Origin: Hyphomicrobiales bacterium
GTDB lineage: Bacteria > Pseudomonadota > Alphaproteobacteria > Rhizobiales > Beijerinckiaceae
Length of the DNA: 64,000 nucleotides
Direction of reading: 5' to 3'
NCBI GenBank assembly: GCA_027483945.1
Contig: JAIXTM010000003.1
Span: forward strand, 119,873 to 183,872
Made by a program: the position numbers and the translations under genes. Within the stretch, counting starts at the first letter, position 1, and each line of letters begins with the position of its first letter. Below the pieces are notes generated by a model that worked only from the letters and a program-made list of their open reading frames with translations, was not told the DNA's origin and made no database searches. Shown one piece after another: positions 1 through 12,663 of the stretch.

Positions 1-2
1 TC

Positions 3-359
3 CAGACGCAGCGCGCCCTGCGCACGCCCGTCCTCGTCGCCGTGCTGGTGACCGACGCCAACGAGCCGGCGGCCGTGGTGAACGCCTTCGCCGACGGGCG
101 GACGGAACTGGTCCCGCTCAACGCCATCGCCGTGCCCGAGGGCCGCGCGCTGGAGATCTGGACGCTGTGGGACCGGCAGGTCGGGCCGCGTTCGGTCGGC
201 CTCATCGACCGCGCCCGCTCGACCCGGCTGAAGCTGCAGGACCTGCCGCTCGGTCCCAACCAGCTCTTCGAGATCACGCTGGAACCGGCCGGCGGCTCGC
301 CGATCGGGCGACCGACCGGACCGATCCTGATGAAGGGCCTGACGAGCCAGGCGCTCTAG
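3..359 (+). CDS. Anti-sigma factor, RskA-type C-terminal domain (5' end outside window)
   Basis: The reading frame is open from the window edge, so only the last 118 codons are present. The visible part matches the C-terminal extracytoplasmic domain of anti-sigma-K (RskA) proteins: a segment ending in EIWTLWD, then SVGLID, then the typical ending [20 protein letters not shown]. RskA proteins hold an ECF sigma factor inactive at the membrane. The partner sigma gene and the membrane segment would lie just upstream, outside the window. The TAG stop overlaps the stop of the convergent chemoreceptor gene by 4 nt. The family assignment is good; the partner sigma factor is inferred. Confidence 0.8.
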   Translation, partial: QTQRALRTPVLVAVLVTDANEPAAVVNAFADGRTELVPLNAIAVPEGRALEIWTLWDRQVGPRSVGLIDRARSTRLKLQDLPLGPNQLFEITLEPAGGSPIGRPTGPILMKGLTSQAL

Positions 360-1948
360 AATTCCTCCCAGCTCTGCTGATCGGCCTGCATGTCCGGCTT
401 GCGGGCAAGAGCTGTCCGCCCGGCGGCGCGCATGGGAGCGCGGGCCGCCTGCGGCGCGCCGGCCCGCGCCTTTGGCGCGGCCCTCCGGGCGCCCTGCCCC
501 GAATGGGAGAAGCTTGCGATCAACTCCGCCAGGCGCTCGGCCTGCTGGACCAGGGTCTTGCTGGCCGCGGTCGATTCCTCGACCATGGCCGCGTTCTGCT
601 GGGTGATCTGGTCCATCTGGTTGACGGCCGAATTGACCTCGTTCAGCCCGCTCGCCTGTTCCTGCGCCGAAGCGGCGATCTGCGACACGACATCATCGAT
701 CTCGGCGACCTGGGCGACGATCCGGTCGAGGGCCGTGCCGGTCTGGCCCACGAGGTCGACGCCCCGCTCCACCTGACTGGTGGATGTCGAGATCAGCGCC
801 TTGATCTCCTTGGCCGCTTCCGCCGAACGCTGGGCTAGCGCCCGCACTTCGGACGCGACGACCGCGAAGCCCTTGCCCGCGTCGCCCGCCCGCGCCGCCT
901 CGACGCCGGCGTTCAACGCGAGCAGGTTGGTCTGGAAGGCGATCTCGTCGATCACCCCGATGATCTGGCCGATCTCCCGGGCCGATTTCTCGATGCCGGC
1001 CATGGCGGCGATGGCTTCGCGGACGATCCCGCCGGACTTGGCGGCGTCGACATTGGCGGCCGAAACCGCCGTGCTCGCCGTCTTGGCGCCGTCGGAGGTC
1101 TTCCTGACCGTGGCCGTGATCTCGTCGAGCGCGGCGGCGGTCTCCTCCAGCGCGGCGGCCTGCCGCTCGGTGCGCTGGGACAGGTCGTCGGCTGCGGCGC
1201 TGATGTCGGCGGAACCGGTCTTCAGCGCGGTCGTGTTCTCGTCCACCGTGCCGATCGTGCCGTCCAGCGTCGTGACGGCCTGGTTGAAATTGGCCCGCAG
1301 CCGTTCGTATTCCGCCGGAAACGGCGCATCGATCCGATAGGCGAGGTTGCCGGCCGACAATTGCTCGAGCGCCGCCGCCAGCGATTCCACCACCAGGCTC
1401 TGCTCCCGGGCGGTCGCGGCGCGGGCCTCCTCGGCGGCCCGCTTCTGGGCCTCGGCGGCCTCGATATAGACCGAGATCGCCAGGTCCATGTCGATCAGCA
1501 TCGCCTTGACGAAGCTCTGCACCCGCCGGACCGAACGGCGACGCCCCTTGGCGCCGACAAAGCCGCCCATACCGCCCTCCGCAGCCATGATCGCCGCGAT
1601 GACGTGACTGGCGACGATCGCGTAGCCGCCGATATACCAGCGCGGCTCCAGGCCGATCCGGGCGTGCGTCTGGCCGATGCGCCTCGACCCCTCCACATAT
1701 TCCCGGTCGAACGTGCCGGAGACGATGCGCTTCCAGTGCTGGGTCTGCCTGTCCGCCGCCGACGCCATCATGCGGTCGTCGACGAAGAGGCGCGCCACCT
1801 CGGGGAAGGTCCTGACCTGCTCGTAGAAGGCCGCGAGCGCCTTCGGCACGGCGGCGTCCATGATCGGGGTCAAGGCGCGCAGGTCGTCCTTGACTCCCTG
1901 GTCCACCTGCATGAAGCGCAAACGTTCGGATAGATCGCCGTCGGACAT
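356..1948 (-). CDS. Soluble globin-coupled methyl-accepting chemotaxis protein
   Basis: A 530-residue chemoreceptor. Residues 1 to about 160 form a protoglobin sensor; the motif [16 protein letters not shown] supplies the likely proximal haem ligand His95. A HAMP-like/coiled region follows, then a methyl-accepting signalling hairpin whose tip reads [22 protein letters not shown] see no transmembrane segment, so it should be cytoplasmic, like the aerotaxis receptor HemAT. After an Ala/Arg-rich linker the protein ends in SWEEF, which resembles the WxxF pentapeptide that tethers CheR and CheB to high-abundance receptors. Oxygen or another haem-binding gas is the inferred ligand. No other chemotaxis genes are in the window. 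Confidence 0.93.
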   Translation of the reverse strand: MSDGDLSERLRFMQVDQGVKDDLRALTPIMDAAVPKALAAFYEQVRTFPEVARLFVDDRMMASAADRQTQHWKRIVSGTFDREYVEGSRRIGQTHARIGLEPRWYIGGYAIVASHVIAAIMAAEGGMGGFVGAKGRRRSVRRVQSFVKAMLIDMDLAISVYIEAAEAQKRAAEEARAATAREQSLVVESLAAALEQLSAGNLAYRIDAPFPAEYERLRANFNQAVTTLDGTIGTVDENTTALKTGSADISAAADDLSQRTERQAAALEETAAALDEITATVRKTSDGAKTASTAVSAANVDAAKSGGIVREAIAAMAGIEKSAREIGQIIGVIDEIAFQTNLLALNAGVEAARAGDAGKGFAVVASEVRALAQRSAEAAKEIKALISTSTSQVERGVDLVGQTGTALDRIVAQVAEIDDVVSQIAASAQEQASGLNEVNSAVNQMDQITQQNAAMVEESTAASKTLVQQAERLAELIASFSHSGQGARRAAPKARAGAPQAARAPMRAAGRTALARKPDMQADQQSWEEF

Positions 1949-2086
1949 GGGAGCCTCGCCAAAGGGCCTGAAAACCGTTGCACCGAAAGTGGTTTCGCAA
2001 CTTTAACGTGCGGTTACCGGTGCCCTCGAAACAGCGTCCGCGCCGGGCGCAAAAGACTGTTTTCCGCGCAGTCCGGACAGGAATTG

Positions 2087-3142
2087 CTAAGAGGGACGCA
2101 AACCGGGCTTCTGCCCCGGTTCGCTCACGAAGGTGATGCCGCGCTCCTCGAGCGTGTCACGCAGCGCGACGAGGCGGTCATGTCTCAGGGTAGGCGGCGG
2201 ACCATCGACCGTTTCCGCCCGGCGGATCGTCGAGATCGAGACGCCGGAATGGGCGGCCAGGTCGCCGACCGACCAGTTGAGGATCGCCCGGGCGGCCCGG
2301 ATCTGGGCGCCGGTCAGCGGCGGCAGGCCAGAACGGCCGGCCCCGGACGCATCCAGGGGCCGGACCGTGGGTTCCAGAACCCCGACCCATTCGGCCACGC
2401 ATCCGCCGTCGGCCAGGATCGGCCTCACGCTCGTCCGGTACCAGGCATCGGCGGCCTGGCCGGACCCGATCCGGTGCGTGTCGGAGAACGGCTCGCCGCT
2501 GGCGAGCGCGTCGTTCCAGCCGCGCTGCATGCGCAGGCGATCCTGCGGATGGACCGCGTCGAGCCAGAGCGGAGCGGCATCCCGCGGCAGCGAGGCCTTG
2601 GTCCGGAACTCCTGGGAATCCAGAATGCGGCCCGCCGCGTCCGCGACCCACAGGCAGCCGGAGATCGCAGCGGCAAAAGCCTCCAGACGCCGGGCCGCCA
2701 CGCGCCGGGCCGCTTCCGCCTCGCGCAGCGGGGTGACATCCGTTATCGCGCCGACCGCGAAGACCGGCCGGCCGTCGGGGCCGAGAATGGCCTCGCCCCG
2801 GTTGCGGATATGCCGGACGCCGCCGCCGCGGCGGACGATCCGCAACTCGCGGTCGAACGCGCCACCGAAATGCGCCAGCCGTTCCCGCTCGGCATATTCG
2901 TCCTGCCGGTCGTCCGGATGGACGACTGCGAGGAAGTCCTCGAAACCGGCCCGCGCCCCCGGATGGGCGAAGCCCAGCAATGCCACCGCCCCGGCCGACC
3001 AGGCGATGTCGCCCGTCGTCAGGTCCCAGGACCAGGTGCCGACCGCCCCGCCCTCTTCGACCAGCGCGAGCGCATGATAGGATGAGGCGCCCCGTATCAC
3101 CGGCGGTGCGGCGTAGGACGCGGATGGCGCGGATTGGGTCAT
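2087..3142 (-). CDS. PAS-PAS-helix-turn-helix regulator
   Basis: A 351-residue soluble protein. Two PAS folds are visible. The first (about residues 24-140) contains WSWDLTTGDIAWS and the PAC-type ending PVFAVGAITDVTPLREAE. The second spans about residues 150-265. The C-terminus (about 278-330) is a Cro/CI-type helix-turn-helix around ILNWSVGDLAAHSGVSISTI. This order, sensory domains first and DNA-binding domain last, suggests a one-component regulator responding to an internal signal. No cofactor ligand or kinase domain can be recognised, and the targets are unknown. It is transcribed in the same direction as the chemoreceptor, about 140 nt upstream of it. Confidence 0.75.
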   Translation of the reverse strand: MTQSAPSASYAAPPVIRGASSYHALALVEEGGAVGTWSWDLTTGDIAWSAGAVALLGFAHPGARAGFEDFLAVVHPDDRQDEYAERERLAHFGGAFDRELRIVRRGGGVRHIRNRGEAILGPDGRPVFAVGAITDVTPLREAEAARRVAARRLEAFAAAISGCLWVADAAGRILDSQEFRTKASLPRDAAPLWLDAVHPQDRLRMQRGWNDALASGEPFSDTHRIGSGQAADAWYRTSVRPILADGGCVAEWVGVLEPTVRPLDASGAGRSGLPPLTGAQIRAARAILNWSVGDLAAHSGVSISTIRRAETVDGPPPTLRHDRLVALRDTLEERGITFVSEPGQKPGLRPS

Positions 3143-3377
3143 GGTTGCGGGGCCCGGCGCGCGATGAGCCGCGCTACGAATGACAGATTGTCACGGCCCC
3201 CTGTGCACGGCTTTGCGCTGGATCAAATCGCGCCGGCAGGGATGGGGCCGCCGGAGCACGAGAACGTGAAGCCGGAAACGGATCCGGAAACCGGACGTTA
3301 AGCGTATGGTGTGCATCGGAAGCTTCGGCCGGTTCACCTGCTTCCGGCCTTGGCTTCCTGAGCATGAAGGGCAGACG

Positions 3378-4517
3378 ATGAACACGGGCGGGGACCGCAT
3401 CCTCGGGATCGATTTCTGGCGCGGCATCGCGCTGGCGACGATCTTCGTGAATCACGTGCCCGGCAACCTGCTGGAACCGTTCACGCATAAGAATTTCGGT
3501 TTCTCCGACGCGTCCGAACTGTTCGTGCTCCTGGCCGGCGTCGCTGCCGCCCTGGTCTACCTTCCCAGTTTCGAAGTCGCAGGCGCGCGCCTGCGCGCGG
3601 CGGTGCGCATCTGGCTGCGGGCCTTCCATCTCTATTCGATCCATCTGCTGGTGCTGCTGATCTGCGCCGCGATCGTCGCCTACGCATCGCTGACGCTGAA
3701 CGATCCGCGGATGCTGGAGGCTCTCAAGCTCGACGTCCTGCTCAACGATCCGGCCCATGCCCTCATCGGCATCGCGACGCTCGGCCTCCAGCCCGCCTAT
3801 CTCGACATCCTGCCCCTCTATGTGGCTCTGCTCGTCGCCGCCCCGGTGCTGCTGCTGCTCATGGGATGGAGCCGGGCGCTGGCCCTGGCGCTTTCCTTCG
3901 CGCTCTACCTGGCGACCTGGGGCTTCGACCTGAGGCTGCCCACCTACCCGGCCCAGGGGTCGTGGTTCTTCAATCCGCTGGCCTGGCAGTTCCTGTTCGC
4001 GGTCGGCCTCTATGCGGGCTCGACGATCCGCCGCGGCGAGCATCTGCCCGGCTCGCCCTGGCTGATCGCCGCCGCCGGCCTGTACCTGTCCGGATCGTTG
4101 GTCTGGATGGTGTCCGGCTACTATTTCGACGGCGGCTCGCTGCCGCGGATCCTCTGGGATTTCGACAAGGGCAACCTGTCGATGCCGCGCCTGCTGCACA
4201 TCCTCGCCCTGGCCTACCTCGTCAGCCGCCTGCCGCTGGAGCGCTGGATCCGCGCCGCCCGGGTGGCCCGGCCGCTGATCCTCATGGGGCAGCAGGCCCT
4301 CCCGGTCTTCGCCCTCGGCACCGTGCTCGCGATCGCCGTCCAGATGGCGCGAATCGCGACGGGTGGTGACATTTCGCTGGATGTCGCCATGATCGCGACG
4401 GGAATGGCCCTTCAGATCGCGCTCGCATGGACGCTGGACTGGTATCGCAAGGGATCGGTGACACGCATGCGGGTCGGCAGTCCGGCCGCGCCGGCGGAGG
4501 CCGAAGCCACTCCGTGA
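3378..4517 (+). CDS. opgC: OpgC-family membrane acyltransferase
   Basis: A 379-residue polytopic inner-membrane protein with about ten hydrophobic segments. The N-terminus DRILGIDFWRGIALATIFVNH carries the R-X10-H pattern of acyltransferase-3 related enzymes. OpgC proteins succinylate osmoregulated periplasmic glucans in proteobacteria. I chose the ATG at 3378, 6-7 nt after a GAAGG-like ribosome binding site; an in-frame ATG at 3306 would add 24 residues that do not resemble the family. The stop overlaps the next start by 4 nt (GTGA), so the two genes are translationally coupled. No opgG/opgH glucan synthase genes are in the window, so the substrate is inferred from the family. Confidence 0.82.
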   Translation: MNTGGDRILGIDFWRGIALATIFVNHVPGNLLEPFTHKNFGFSDASELFVLLAGVAAALVYLPSFEVAGARLRAAVRIWLRAFHLYSIHLLVLLICAAIVAYASLTLNDPRMLEALKLDVLLNDPAHALIGIATLGLQPAYLDILPLYVALLVAAPVLLLLMGWSRALALALSFALYLATWGFDLRLPTYPAQGSWFFNPLAWQFLFAVGLYAGSTIRRGEHLPGSPWLIAAAGLYLSGSLVWMVSGYYFDGGSLPRILWDFDKGNLSMPRLLHILALAYLVSRLPLERWIRAARVARPLILMGQQALPVFALGTVLAIAVQMARIATGGDISLDVAMIATGMALQIALAWTLDWYRKGSVTRMRVGSPAAPAEAEATP

Positions 4518-5239
4518 ACCGCGGCCGCGCCGTACTCCTCGCCCTCGCGGTCCTGGCCGCCGCGGCTTCGCTCGATACGGCTCCCGCCCGCGCCGGCGTC
4601 TCCGCGAGCTGCCGCATCCCGGACGTCTATCTCAACCTGCCCGGCGGCCTGGCGCGCACTGAGCGCCTCGTGGACCGCAACCGGCCGGTGCGCATCTACG
4701 CGCTGGGGCCTTACCTCTCCGATCCGTCCAGCGTCGAGCGGCGGCGCAGCCGCCTGCAGCTGGAGCTGGAATCGCGCCTGCCCTGGATGCGCTTCGAGTT
4801 CTCGGACGATCCCTTCGGCTCGGGCCTCGCCGGCACCGATTTCGAGCGCATCCGCCGGGAGGTCGCCCGCGCCGAGCCGGACCTCGTCATTTGGCAGGTC
4901 GGCACGCAGGACGCGCTGGCGGCCACCGACCCCGACACTTTCGAGCAGACCTTGCGCCAGGCCGCCGGCTGGCTGCGCAAGCGCAATATCGACCTCGTCC
5001 TGATCGATCCGCCCTTCGTGCCGAATGTCGCCCACGAGAAGCTCTACTGGCGCATCGTCGGCAAGATCGGCGAAGTCTCGCAGCGCGCGGGCCTGAACCT
5101 CTTCCAGCGCTATGCGTCGAGCCGGCACATCGCACTTCAGCAGCAGAAGCTGAGCGCCCCGCCGGCCAATGCCGAGAACCGGCGCGTCTGCATGGCCGAG
5201 CTTGTCGCCGAGGCCATCGTGAAGGCCGTGACGCGCTAG
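4514..5239 (+). CDS. Exported SGNH/GDSL-hydrolase-like protein
   Basis: A 241-residue protein starting at a GTG that overlaps the opgC stop. A signal peptide (LLALAVLAAAASL, cleavage near APARA) indicates export to the periplasm. The core looks like an SGNH-hydrolase fold: a beta strand with VRIYALGPYLSDPSS, then LVIWQVGTQDAL in the place of the block III Gly/Asn region, then LVLIDPPFVPN. The usual GDS(L) and DxxH signatures are poorly conserved, so activity is uncertain. The tight coupling to opgC suggests a role in adding or removing acyl groups on the same periplasmic polymer, but that is inference. Confidence 0.6.
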   Translation: MNRGRAVLLALAVLAAAASLDTAPARAGVSASCRIPDVYLNLPGGLARTERLVDRNRPVRIYALGPYLSDPSSVERRRSRLQLELESRLPWMRFEFSDDPFGSGLAGTDFERIRREVARAEPDLVIWQVGTQDALAATDPDTFEQTLRQAAGWLRKRNIDLVLIDPPFVPNVAHEKLYWRIVGKIGEVSQRAGLNLFQRYASSRHIALQQQKLSAPPANAENRRVCMAELVAEAIVKAVTR

Positions 5240-6001
5240 CTACTGCTTCAGCCGGTAGCCGGTCCGGAAGATCCAGGACACGATCAGCAGGCACGCGGCG
5301 AGGAAGCCGAGCGTCGCCGCGAGGCTGACGACGACCCCGACATCCCCCTGCCCGTAGAAGCTCCAGCGGAAGCCGCTGACGAGATACACGACCGGGTTGA
5401 ACAGCGAGACCGTCTGCCAGAACGGCGGCAGCATGTGGATCGAATAGAACGACCCGCCGAGGAAGGTCAGCGGCGTCACCACGAGGAGCGGCACGAGCTG
5501 GAGCTTCTCGAACCCGTCCGCCCAGATGCCGATGATGAAGCCGAACAGGCTGAACGTCACCGCCGTCAGGACGAGGAAGGCGAGCATGAAGACCGGATGC
5601 TCGATCCGCAGCGGCACGAAGAAGGCGGCCGTCGCCAGGATGATCAGTCCGAGCATGATCGACTTCGTCGCCGCCGCGCCCACATAGGCGATGACGATCT
5701 CCATCGCCGAGACGGGCGCCGACAGCACCTCGTAGATCGTGCCGGTGAAGCGCGGGAAATAGATGCCGAAGGAGGCGTTGGCGAGGCTCTGCGTCAGCAG
5801 CGTCAGCATGATCAGCCCCGGCACGATGAAGGCGCCGTAATCGACGCCGTCGATCTGCTGGATGCGCGAGCCGATCGCCGAACCGAAGACCACGAAATAG
5901 AGCGAGGTCGTGATCACCGGCGAGACGATGCTCTGGGTCAGCGTCCGGAAGGCGCGCGCCATCTCGAACCGGTAGATCGCGCTGATGGCGTGGAGGTTCA
6001 T
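5240..6001 (-). CDS. ABC-2 type exporter permease
   Basis: A 253-residue integral membrane protein with six predicted membrane segments and the ABC-2 family pattern, including [17 protein letters not shown] near the end. It begins at an ATG that overlaps the stop of the upstream ATPase by 4 nt (ATGA), so the two are a coupled exporter pair of the YadG/YadH or NodI/NodJ class. Such two-gene exporters move lipids, glycans or drugs out of the cytoplasm; the substrate cannot be read from sequence. The stop directly abuts the stop of the convergent SGNH-like gene with no spacer. Confidence 0.88.
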   Translation of the reverse strand: MNLHAISAIYRFEMARAFRTLTQSIVSPVITTSLYFVVFGSAIGSRIQQIDGVDYGAFIVPGLIMLTLLTQSLANASFGIYFPRFTGTIYEVLSAPVSAMEIVIAYVGAAATKSIMLGLIILATAAFFVPLRIEHPVFMLAFLVLTAVTFSLFGFIIGIWADGFEKLQLVPLLVVTPLTFLGGSFYSIHMLPPFWQTVSLFNPVVYLVSGFRWSFYGQGDVGVVVSLAATLGFLAACLLIVSWIFRTGYRLKQ

Positions 6002-6924
6002 GCCCGCTCCCTCACGAGGCTGACGAAGATGTCCTCCAGCGAGCTCTGCCTGGTCTGGAGGTCGCGAACGCGCACGCCCCGCTCGCCGAGATTGGCCATG
6101 AGGCGGCCGATGCCCGTGCGGTCGGCCTTGGCGTCGTAGGTATAGGTCAGCGTGGCGCCATCGCCCGAGAGCGAGAGATCGAAGCCCTCGAACCCGTCGG
6201 GCAAGGCTGCGAGCGGCGGATCGAGCTCCAGCGCCAGCTCCTTCTTGCCGAGCTTGCGCATCAGCTCGACCTTGTCCTCGACGAGGATGAGTTCGCCGCC
6301 GGTGATGACGCCGACCCGGTCGGCCATCTCCTCGGCTTCCTCGATGTAATGGGTCGTCAGGATGATGGTGACGCCCGCCTCGCGCATACGGCGCACCAGA
6401 GCCCACATGTCCCGCCGCAATTCGACGTCCACGCCCGCCGTCGGCTCGTCGAGGAACAGGACCTGCGGCTCGTGCGCCAGCGCCTTGGCGATGAGGACGC
6501 GCCGCTTCATGCCGCCCGAGAGCGTCATGATCTTGGCGTCGCGCTTGTCCCAGAGCGACAGGTCGCGGAGCACCTGCTCCACCAGCGCCGGGTTGGCCGG
6601 CTTGCCGAAGAGGCCGCGGCTGAACGAGACCGTCGCCCAGACTGTCTCGAAGGCGTCCGTCGTCAGTTCCTGCGGCACGAGACCGATCAGGGAACGGGCC
6701 TCGCGGTAGTCGCGCACGATGTCGTGGCCGCCGACCAGGACGCGGCCGGAAGAGGCGTTGACGATGCCGCACACGATCGAGATCAGCGTCGTCTTGCCTG
6801 CGCCGTTCGGGCCCAGCAGCGCGAAGATCTCGCCTTTGGCGATGGCGAGGTCGACCGTCTTCAGCGCCCGGTGTCCCGTGGCATAGGTCTTCGACAGGTT
6901 CTCGATGGCGATGATGGGTTGCAT
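5998..6924 (-). CDS. ABC-2 type exporter ATP-binding protein
   Basis: A 308-residue ATPase with Walker [10 protein letters not shown], signature LSGGMKRR, Walker [13 protein letters not shown] and the switch His in TTH. It belongs to the DrrA/NodI/YadG exporter class. The C-terminal 80 residues form the extra domain usual in this class and end in [12 protein letters not shown] start it at [12 protein letters not shown] (ATG at 6924); a longer frame to 6978 would add 18 atypical residues. It is coupled to the permease downstream. Cargo unknown. Confidence 0.9.
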   Translation of the reverse strand: MQPIIAIENLSKTYATGHRALKTVDLAIAKGEIFALLGPNGAGKTTLISIVCGIVNASSGRVLVGGHDIVRDYREARSLIGLVPQELTTDAFETVWATVSFSRGLFGKPANPALVEQVLRDLSLWDKRDAKIMTLSGGMKRRVLIAKALAHEPQVLFLDEPTAGVDVELRRDMWALVRRMREAGVTIILTTHYIEEAEEMADRVGVITGGELILVEDKVELMRKLGKKELALELDPPLAALPDGFEGFDLSLSGDGATLTYTYDAKADRTGIGRLMANLGERGVRVRDLQTRQSSLEDIFVSLVRERA

Positions 6925-7106
6925 GCCCGCGTGTCCGGTGCCGCCGGCGAAGCGGCGCGCCCCCATGTAGGGCCTCATGCCGCCGATTGCGACCGGGCGG
7001 CCTGCAGAATTTGCCGTGACCGGACGCCAAGCGGCGAATGCGAAGCGATTGCTGTGGATCGAACCGCTCTCTCCGGCGTTTGCCCCTCGCCGCCGGCAAT
7101 CCCGGC

Positions 7107-7137
7107 GGTGACAGCGCCGCTTCGCTGTGCTGTCACC
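7107..7137. repeat. Inverted repeat between ABC exporter and PilZ gene
   Basis: GGTGACAGC at 7107-7115 is repeated in perfect inverted form (GCTGTCACC) at 7129-7137, around a 13-nt loop. The palindrome CCCGGCGCCGGG follows at 7137-7148. The roughly 300-nt spacer between the divergent ATPase and PilZ genes otherwise shows only a TTGACG hexamer at 7161. The repeat could be an operator or an mRNA hairpin for either gene. There is no T-run to make it a terminator. Confidence 0.5.
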
Positions 7138-7231
7138 CCGGCGCCGGGCTTAACCCTTTCTTGACGCGACCGGTCCAATTCGCCGCATCCGTTTCAGCCG
7201 ATGCTGGGTAGGGATGCCGTATGGGAAGGTC

Positions 7232-7501
7232 ATGATCGAGCGCCGCCGCATCCGCCGGAGCACCGTGAGACGACCGGGGACCATCCTGTCCCCGCTCGGC
7301 TATCGCGTCGCGGCCTGCCGCATGACGGACCTCTCCGAGGGGGGCGCGGGCCTGGTCTTTCCACCCGCCATCGATCCGGGCGAGCGCTTCGTCCTTGTCG
7401 ACGAGGTGGACGGCGAGGCTTATGAGTGCCGCGTGGTCTGGCGCCGCCGCGGCCGCGCCGGCGTCGCCTTCGATCCGGCCCCGCCGCCCAAGCCCGCCTG
7501 A
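7232..7501 (+). CDS. PilZ-domain protein
   Basis: A small basic protein of 89 residues made of a single PilZ domain: an N-terminal arginine cluster (ERRRIRRSTVRRPG), the DLSEGGAGL segment matching the conserved D/NxSxxG motif, and a C-terminal beta-barrel ending ECRVVWRRRGRAGVAFD. PilZ domains bind cyclic di-GMP through the RxxxR and D/NxSxxG motifs, both plausibly present here. Many alphaproteobacterial single-domain PilZ proteins have no known partner. The start is uncertain: ATG 7232 fits the family better, while ATG 7214 would add six residues. Confidence 0.82.
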   Translation: MIERRRIRRSTVRRPGTILSPLGYRVAACRMTDLSEGGAGLVFPPAIDPGERFVLVDEVDGEAYECRVVWRRRGRAGVAFDPAPPPKPA

Positions 7502-7519
7502 TCCGTCCGGCAACCGGGA

Positions 7520-7540
7520 CTTAAGGTTCCGCTCCTTAAG
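7520..7540. repeat. Short inverted repeat upstream of the spermidine synthase-like gene
   Basis: CTTAAGG at 7520-7526 and CCTTAAG at 7534-7540 form a perfect 7-bp inverted repeat with a 7-nt centre. It sits 28 nt before the start codon at 7568 and 19 nt after the PilZ stop. It is AT-richer than its surroundings. It may be an operator or a weak hairpin; the sequence cannot decide between them. Confidence 0.4.
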
Positions 7541-7567
7541 CTGCCGCCCGGGAAACGGGATGGGCCG

Positions 7568-9817
7568 ATGACGAGCGCCACCAATCATGGCCATGCGGCG
7601 CCGGGCCGCCCGCGTGTGATCGCCGCCGCGATCCTTCCGGTCTTCCTGGCATCCCTGTTCCTGTCCGCGTTCCTGCTCTTCAGCGTCCAGCCGATGTTCA
7701 CGCGGATGGTGCTGCCGGCCCTCGGGGGCACGCCGGGCGTCTGGTCGGTCGCCATGGTGTTCTTCCAGGCTTTGCTCCTGGCAGGCTACGCCTATGCTCA
7801 TCTGCTCGTGAGCCGGCTCGGCCCGCGCGGCGCGGGCTTCGTCCATCTGTCGCTGATGGCTGCCGCCCTGCTCGCCCAGCCCATCGCCATGGCCACCGGC
7901 TGGGGTCGCCCGCCTGCGGACGGCGAGGCCCTGTGGCTGCTGGGTCTCTTCGCGGTCTCGGTCGGCCTGCCCTTCTTCGCCGTGTCGGCCAACGGCCCCC
8001 TGCTCCAGGCCTGGTTCGCCCGGTCCGGCCACCGGGACGCGGCCGATCCCTATTTCCTCTACGCAGCGTCCAATATCGGCTCCTTCGCCGCCCTGGCGGC
8101 CTATCCGTTCCTGATCGAGCCGGGGCTGACCCTGATGCAGCAGAGCCGGACCTGGACGGCGGGCTTCATCGCGCTCGGCCTCCTCATCGCCGCCTGCGCC
8201 GCCATCGCCGGACGCGGCAGCGCCGCCGCCGGCCCGGCAGCGGCGGACGCGCCGCCCGTCGGCTGGGCGACCCGCGCCCGCTGGGTCGGGCTGTCCTTCG
8301 TGCCGTCCGGCCTCCTCGTCGCCGTCACCGCCCATATCGCGACCGACATCGCCTCGGCGCCGCTCCTGTGGGTCGTGCCGCTGGCCTTGTTCCTCCTGAC
8401 CTTCGTCGTCGCCTTCCGCGACAGCCCGTTCCTGCGCTCGGCGATGATGGAACGGCTCGTCGTCTGGTCGATCGCCGCTGGCCTCGTCGGCATGGTCTCG
8501 GTCTGGCCGCTCTGGTTCAGCCTGCCGGTCCATCTCGGACTCTTCCTGCTGGTGACGCTGACGGCGCATCACGCCCTCTATGCGAGCCGCCCCGCCGCCG
8601 GCCGGCTCACCGAATTCTACATGTGGATGTCCTTCGGCGGCGTCCTGGGAGGAGCCTTCTGCGGCCTGCTCGCCCCGCATGTCTTTTCATTCGTGGCCGA
8701 GTACCCGGCCCTTCTGCTCGGCGGCCTCCTGTGCTGCCCCGGCGTGCCGGGCGCCCTGGGCCGCAACCTGAAACCCGCGCTCGCGGCCTTCGGCGCGGCG
8801 GGCCTGCTTCTCGCCGCGCTGATCGCCGCACGGCAGGTCACGGGCAGCCCCGAGAATCCGCTCTACTGGGCCATCGTCATCCTGGCGGCGGGCGTGATGG
8901 TGCTGTGGCGGCGGCCGGAGCGGGCGGTGCCGCTCGCCGCGGCCGCAATGCTGGTCCTGACCGGCCTGCAGCCGCTCCTGACGAATGTCACGACGATGCG
9001 CTCCTTCTTCGGCGTCCACAAAATCTCCACCTCGGCGGACGACCGCTTCCGCATCCTCCATCACGGCACGACGATCCACGGCGCCATGCGCATCCGCGAG
9101 GATGACGGCCGGCCCGCCGAAGGGCGCCCGATGCCGGCCACCTACTACCTGCCCGAAGGCGGCATCGGGCAGGCCCTCTCCGCCCTGCGCGCCGCCCGCG
9201 GCGGGCTCGGCCGGGTCGCGGCGATCGGGCTCGGGTCCGGCAGCCTGACCTGCCACATGGCGCCGGGCGAGGACTGGACCTTCTTCGAGATCGACCCGGA
9301 CGTGGTGCGCATCGCCCGCGACCCGGCCCTGTTCCGCTTCCTGCGCGACTGCGCGGAGCGCCCGCCCGCCATCGTGCTGGGCGATGCCCGCCTGACCATC
9401 GCCGACCAGAAGGCGACCTATGGCGCCATCGTGGTCGACGCCTTCTCCTCCGACGCGATCCCCGCCCATCTGGTGACGCGGGAGGCCATCGGCCTCTACC
9501 TCTCCCGCCTCGACGCCGGCGGCGCCATCATCCTCCACATCTCCAACCGGCACCTCGACCTGCGGCAGATCCTGGCGCGGGCCGGCGCGGAGCACGGGCT
9601 CAAGGCCTATTCCATCCAGGAGCAGCAGGTGGAGCCGCTGAACCAGCGCTACCGCGCCCGTACGACAGTCCTCGTCCTCGCCCGCGACCCGGCCCATCTT
9701 GGCGCCCTGACCGGCGCGCCGAGTTGGCAATCCGTCCCCCCGGACATGACCCGCCGCCCCTGGACCGACGACTTCTCCAACATCCTGGAGGCGATCCGGG
9801 ACAAAAGCGGGTGGTGA
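7568..9817 (+). CDS. Membrane-anchored spermidine synthase-like protein
   Basis: A 749-residue fusion. Residues 15 to about 470 contain roughly a dozen membrane segments resembling those of spermidine synthase-like transporter fusions. The C-terminal third is a class I methyltransferase-fold, SpeE-like domain: [13 protein letters not shown] at about 550, the acidic FEIDPDVV strand end, and [19 protein letters not shown], the motif of this family. Such proteins are widespread in bacteria and are usually annotated as fused MFS/spermidine synthase. Their reaction is largely unproven, and I do not claim polyamine synthesis. The gene stands alone, between PilZ and uvrB. Confidence 0.8.
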   Translation: MTSATNHGHAAPGRPRVIAAAILPVFLASLFLSAFLLFSVQPMFTRMVLPALGGTPGVWSVAMVFFQALLLAGYAYAHLLVSRLGPRGAGFVHLSLMAAALLAQPIAMATGWGRPPADGEALWLLGLFAVSVGLPFFAVSANGPLLQAWFARSGHRDAADPYFLYAASNIGSFAALAAYPFLIEPGLTLMQQSRTWTAGFIALGLLIAACAAIAGRGSAAAGPAAADAPPVGWATRARWVGLSFVPSGLLVAVTAHIATDIASAPLLWVVPLALFLLTFVVAFRDSPFLRSAMMERLVVWSIAAGLVGMVSVWPLWFSLPVHLGLFLLVTLTAHHALYASRPAAGRLTEFYMWMSFGGVLGGAFCGLLAPHVFSFVAEYPALLLGGLLCCPGVPGALGRNLKPALAAFGAAGLLLAALIAARQVTGSPENPLYWAIVILAAGVMVLWRRPERAVPLAAAAMLVLTGLQPLLTNVTTMRSFFGVHKISTSADDRFRILHHGTTIHGAMRIREDDGRPAEGRPMPATYYLPEGGIGQALSALRAARGGLGRVAAIGLGSGSLTCHMAPGEDWTFFEIDPDVVRIARDPALFRFLRDCAERPPAIVLGDARLTIADQKATYGAIVVDAFSSDAIPAHLVTREAIGLYLSRLDAGGAIILHISNRHLDLRQILARAGAEHGLKAYSIQEQQVEPLNQRYRARTTVLVLARDPAHLGALTGAPSWQSVPPDMTRRPWTDDFSNILEAIRDKSGW

Positions 9818-9893
9818 AAAACCATCTCCGGCGGGTGGAAAACCCGGGCGTGTCCCCCTTTCGTTCTCGCTGCCTCCGCCCCATATTCCCCGC

Positions 9894-12575
<2,682 letters not shown>

Positions 12576-12609
12576 TCGGCGACCATGTCGGTACAAGCGG
12601 CGTTGCGCG

Positions 12610-12635
12610 GGAACCGGAGCGGCATCTATCCTGTT
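12610..12635 (+). promoter_or_regulatory. Possible sigma-EcfG promoter before glycine-zipper lipoprotein
   Basis: GGAAC at 12610-12614 is followed after 17 nt by TGTT at 12632-12635, 28 nt before the start codon. The consensus for the alphaproteobacterial stress sigma factor is GGAAC-N16/17-CGTT, so there is one mismatch in the -10. This is weaker than the sites at phyR and the DUF1328 gene. Confidence 0.4.
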
Positions 12636-12663
12636 GCCTGACGGATCAACAGGGAGACCCGCC

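Noticed and set aside
167-838. A plus-strand frame overlapping the chemoreceptor gene
   Set aside because: It is antisense to clearly conserved receptor sequence and has no recognisable domain.
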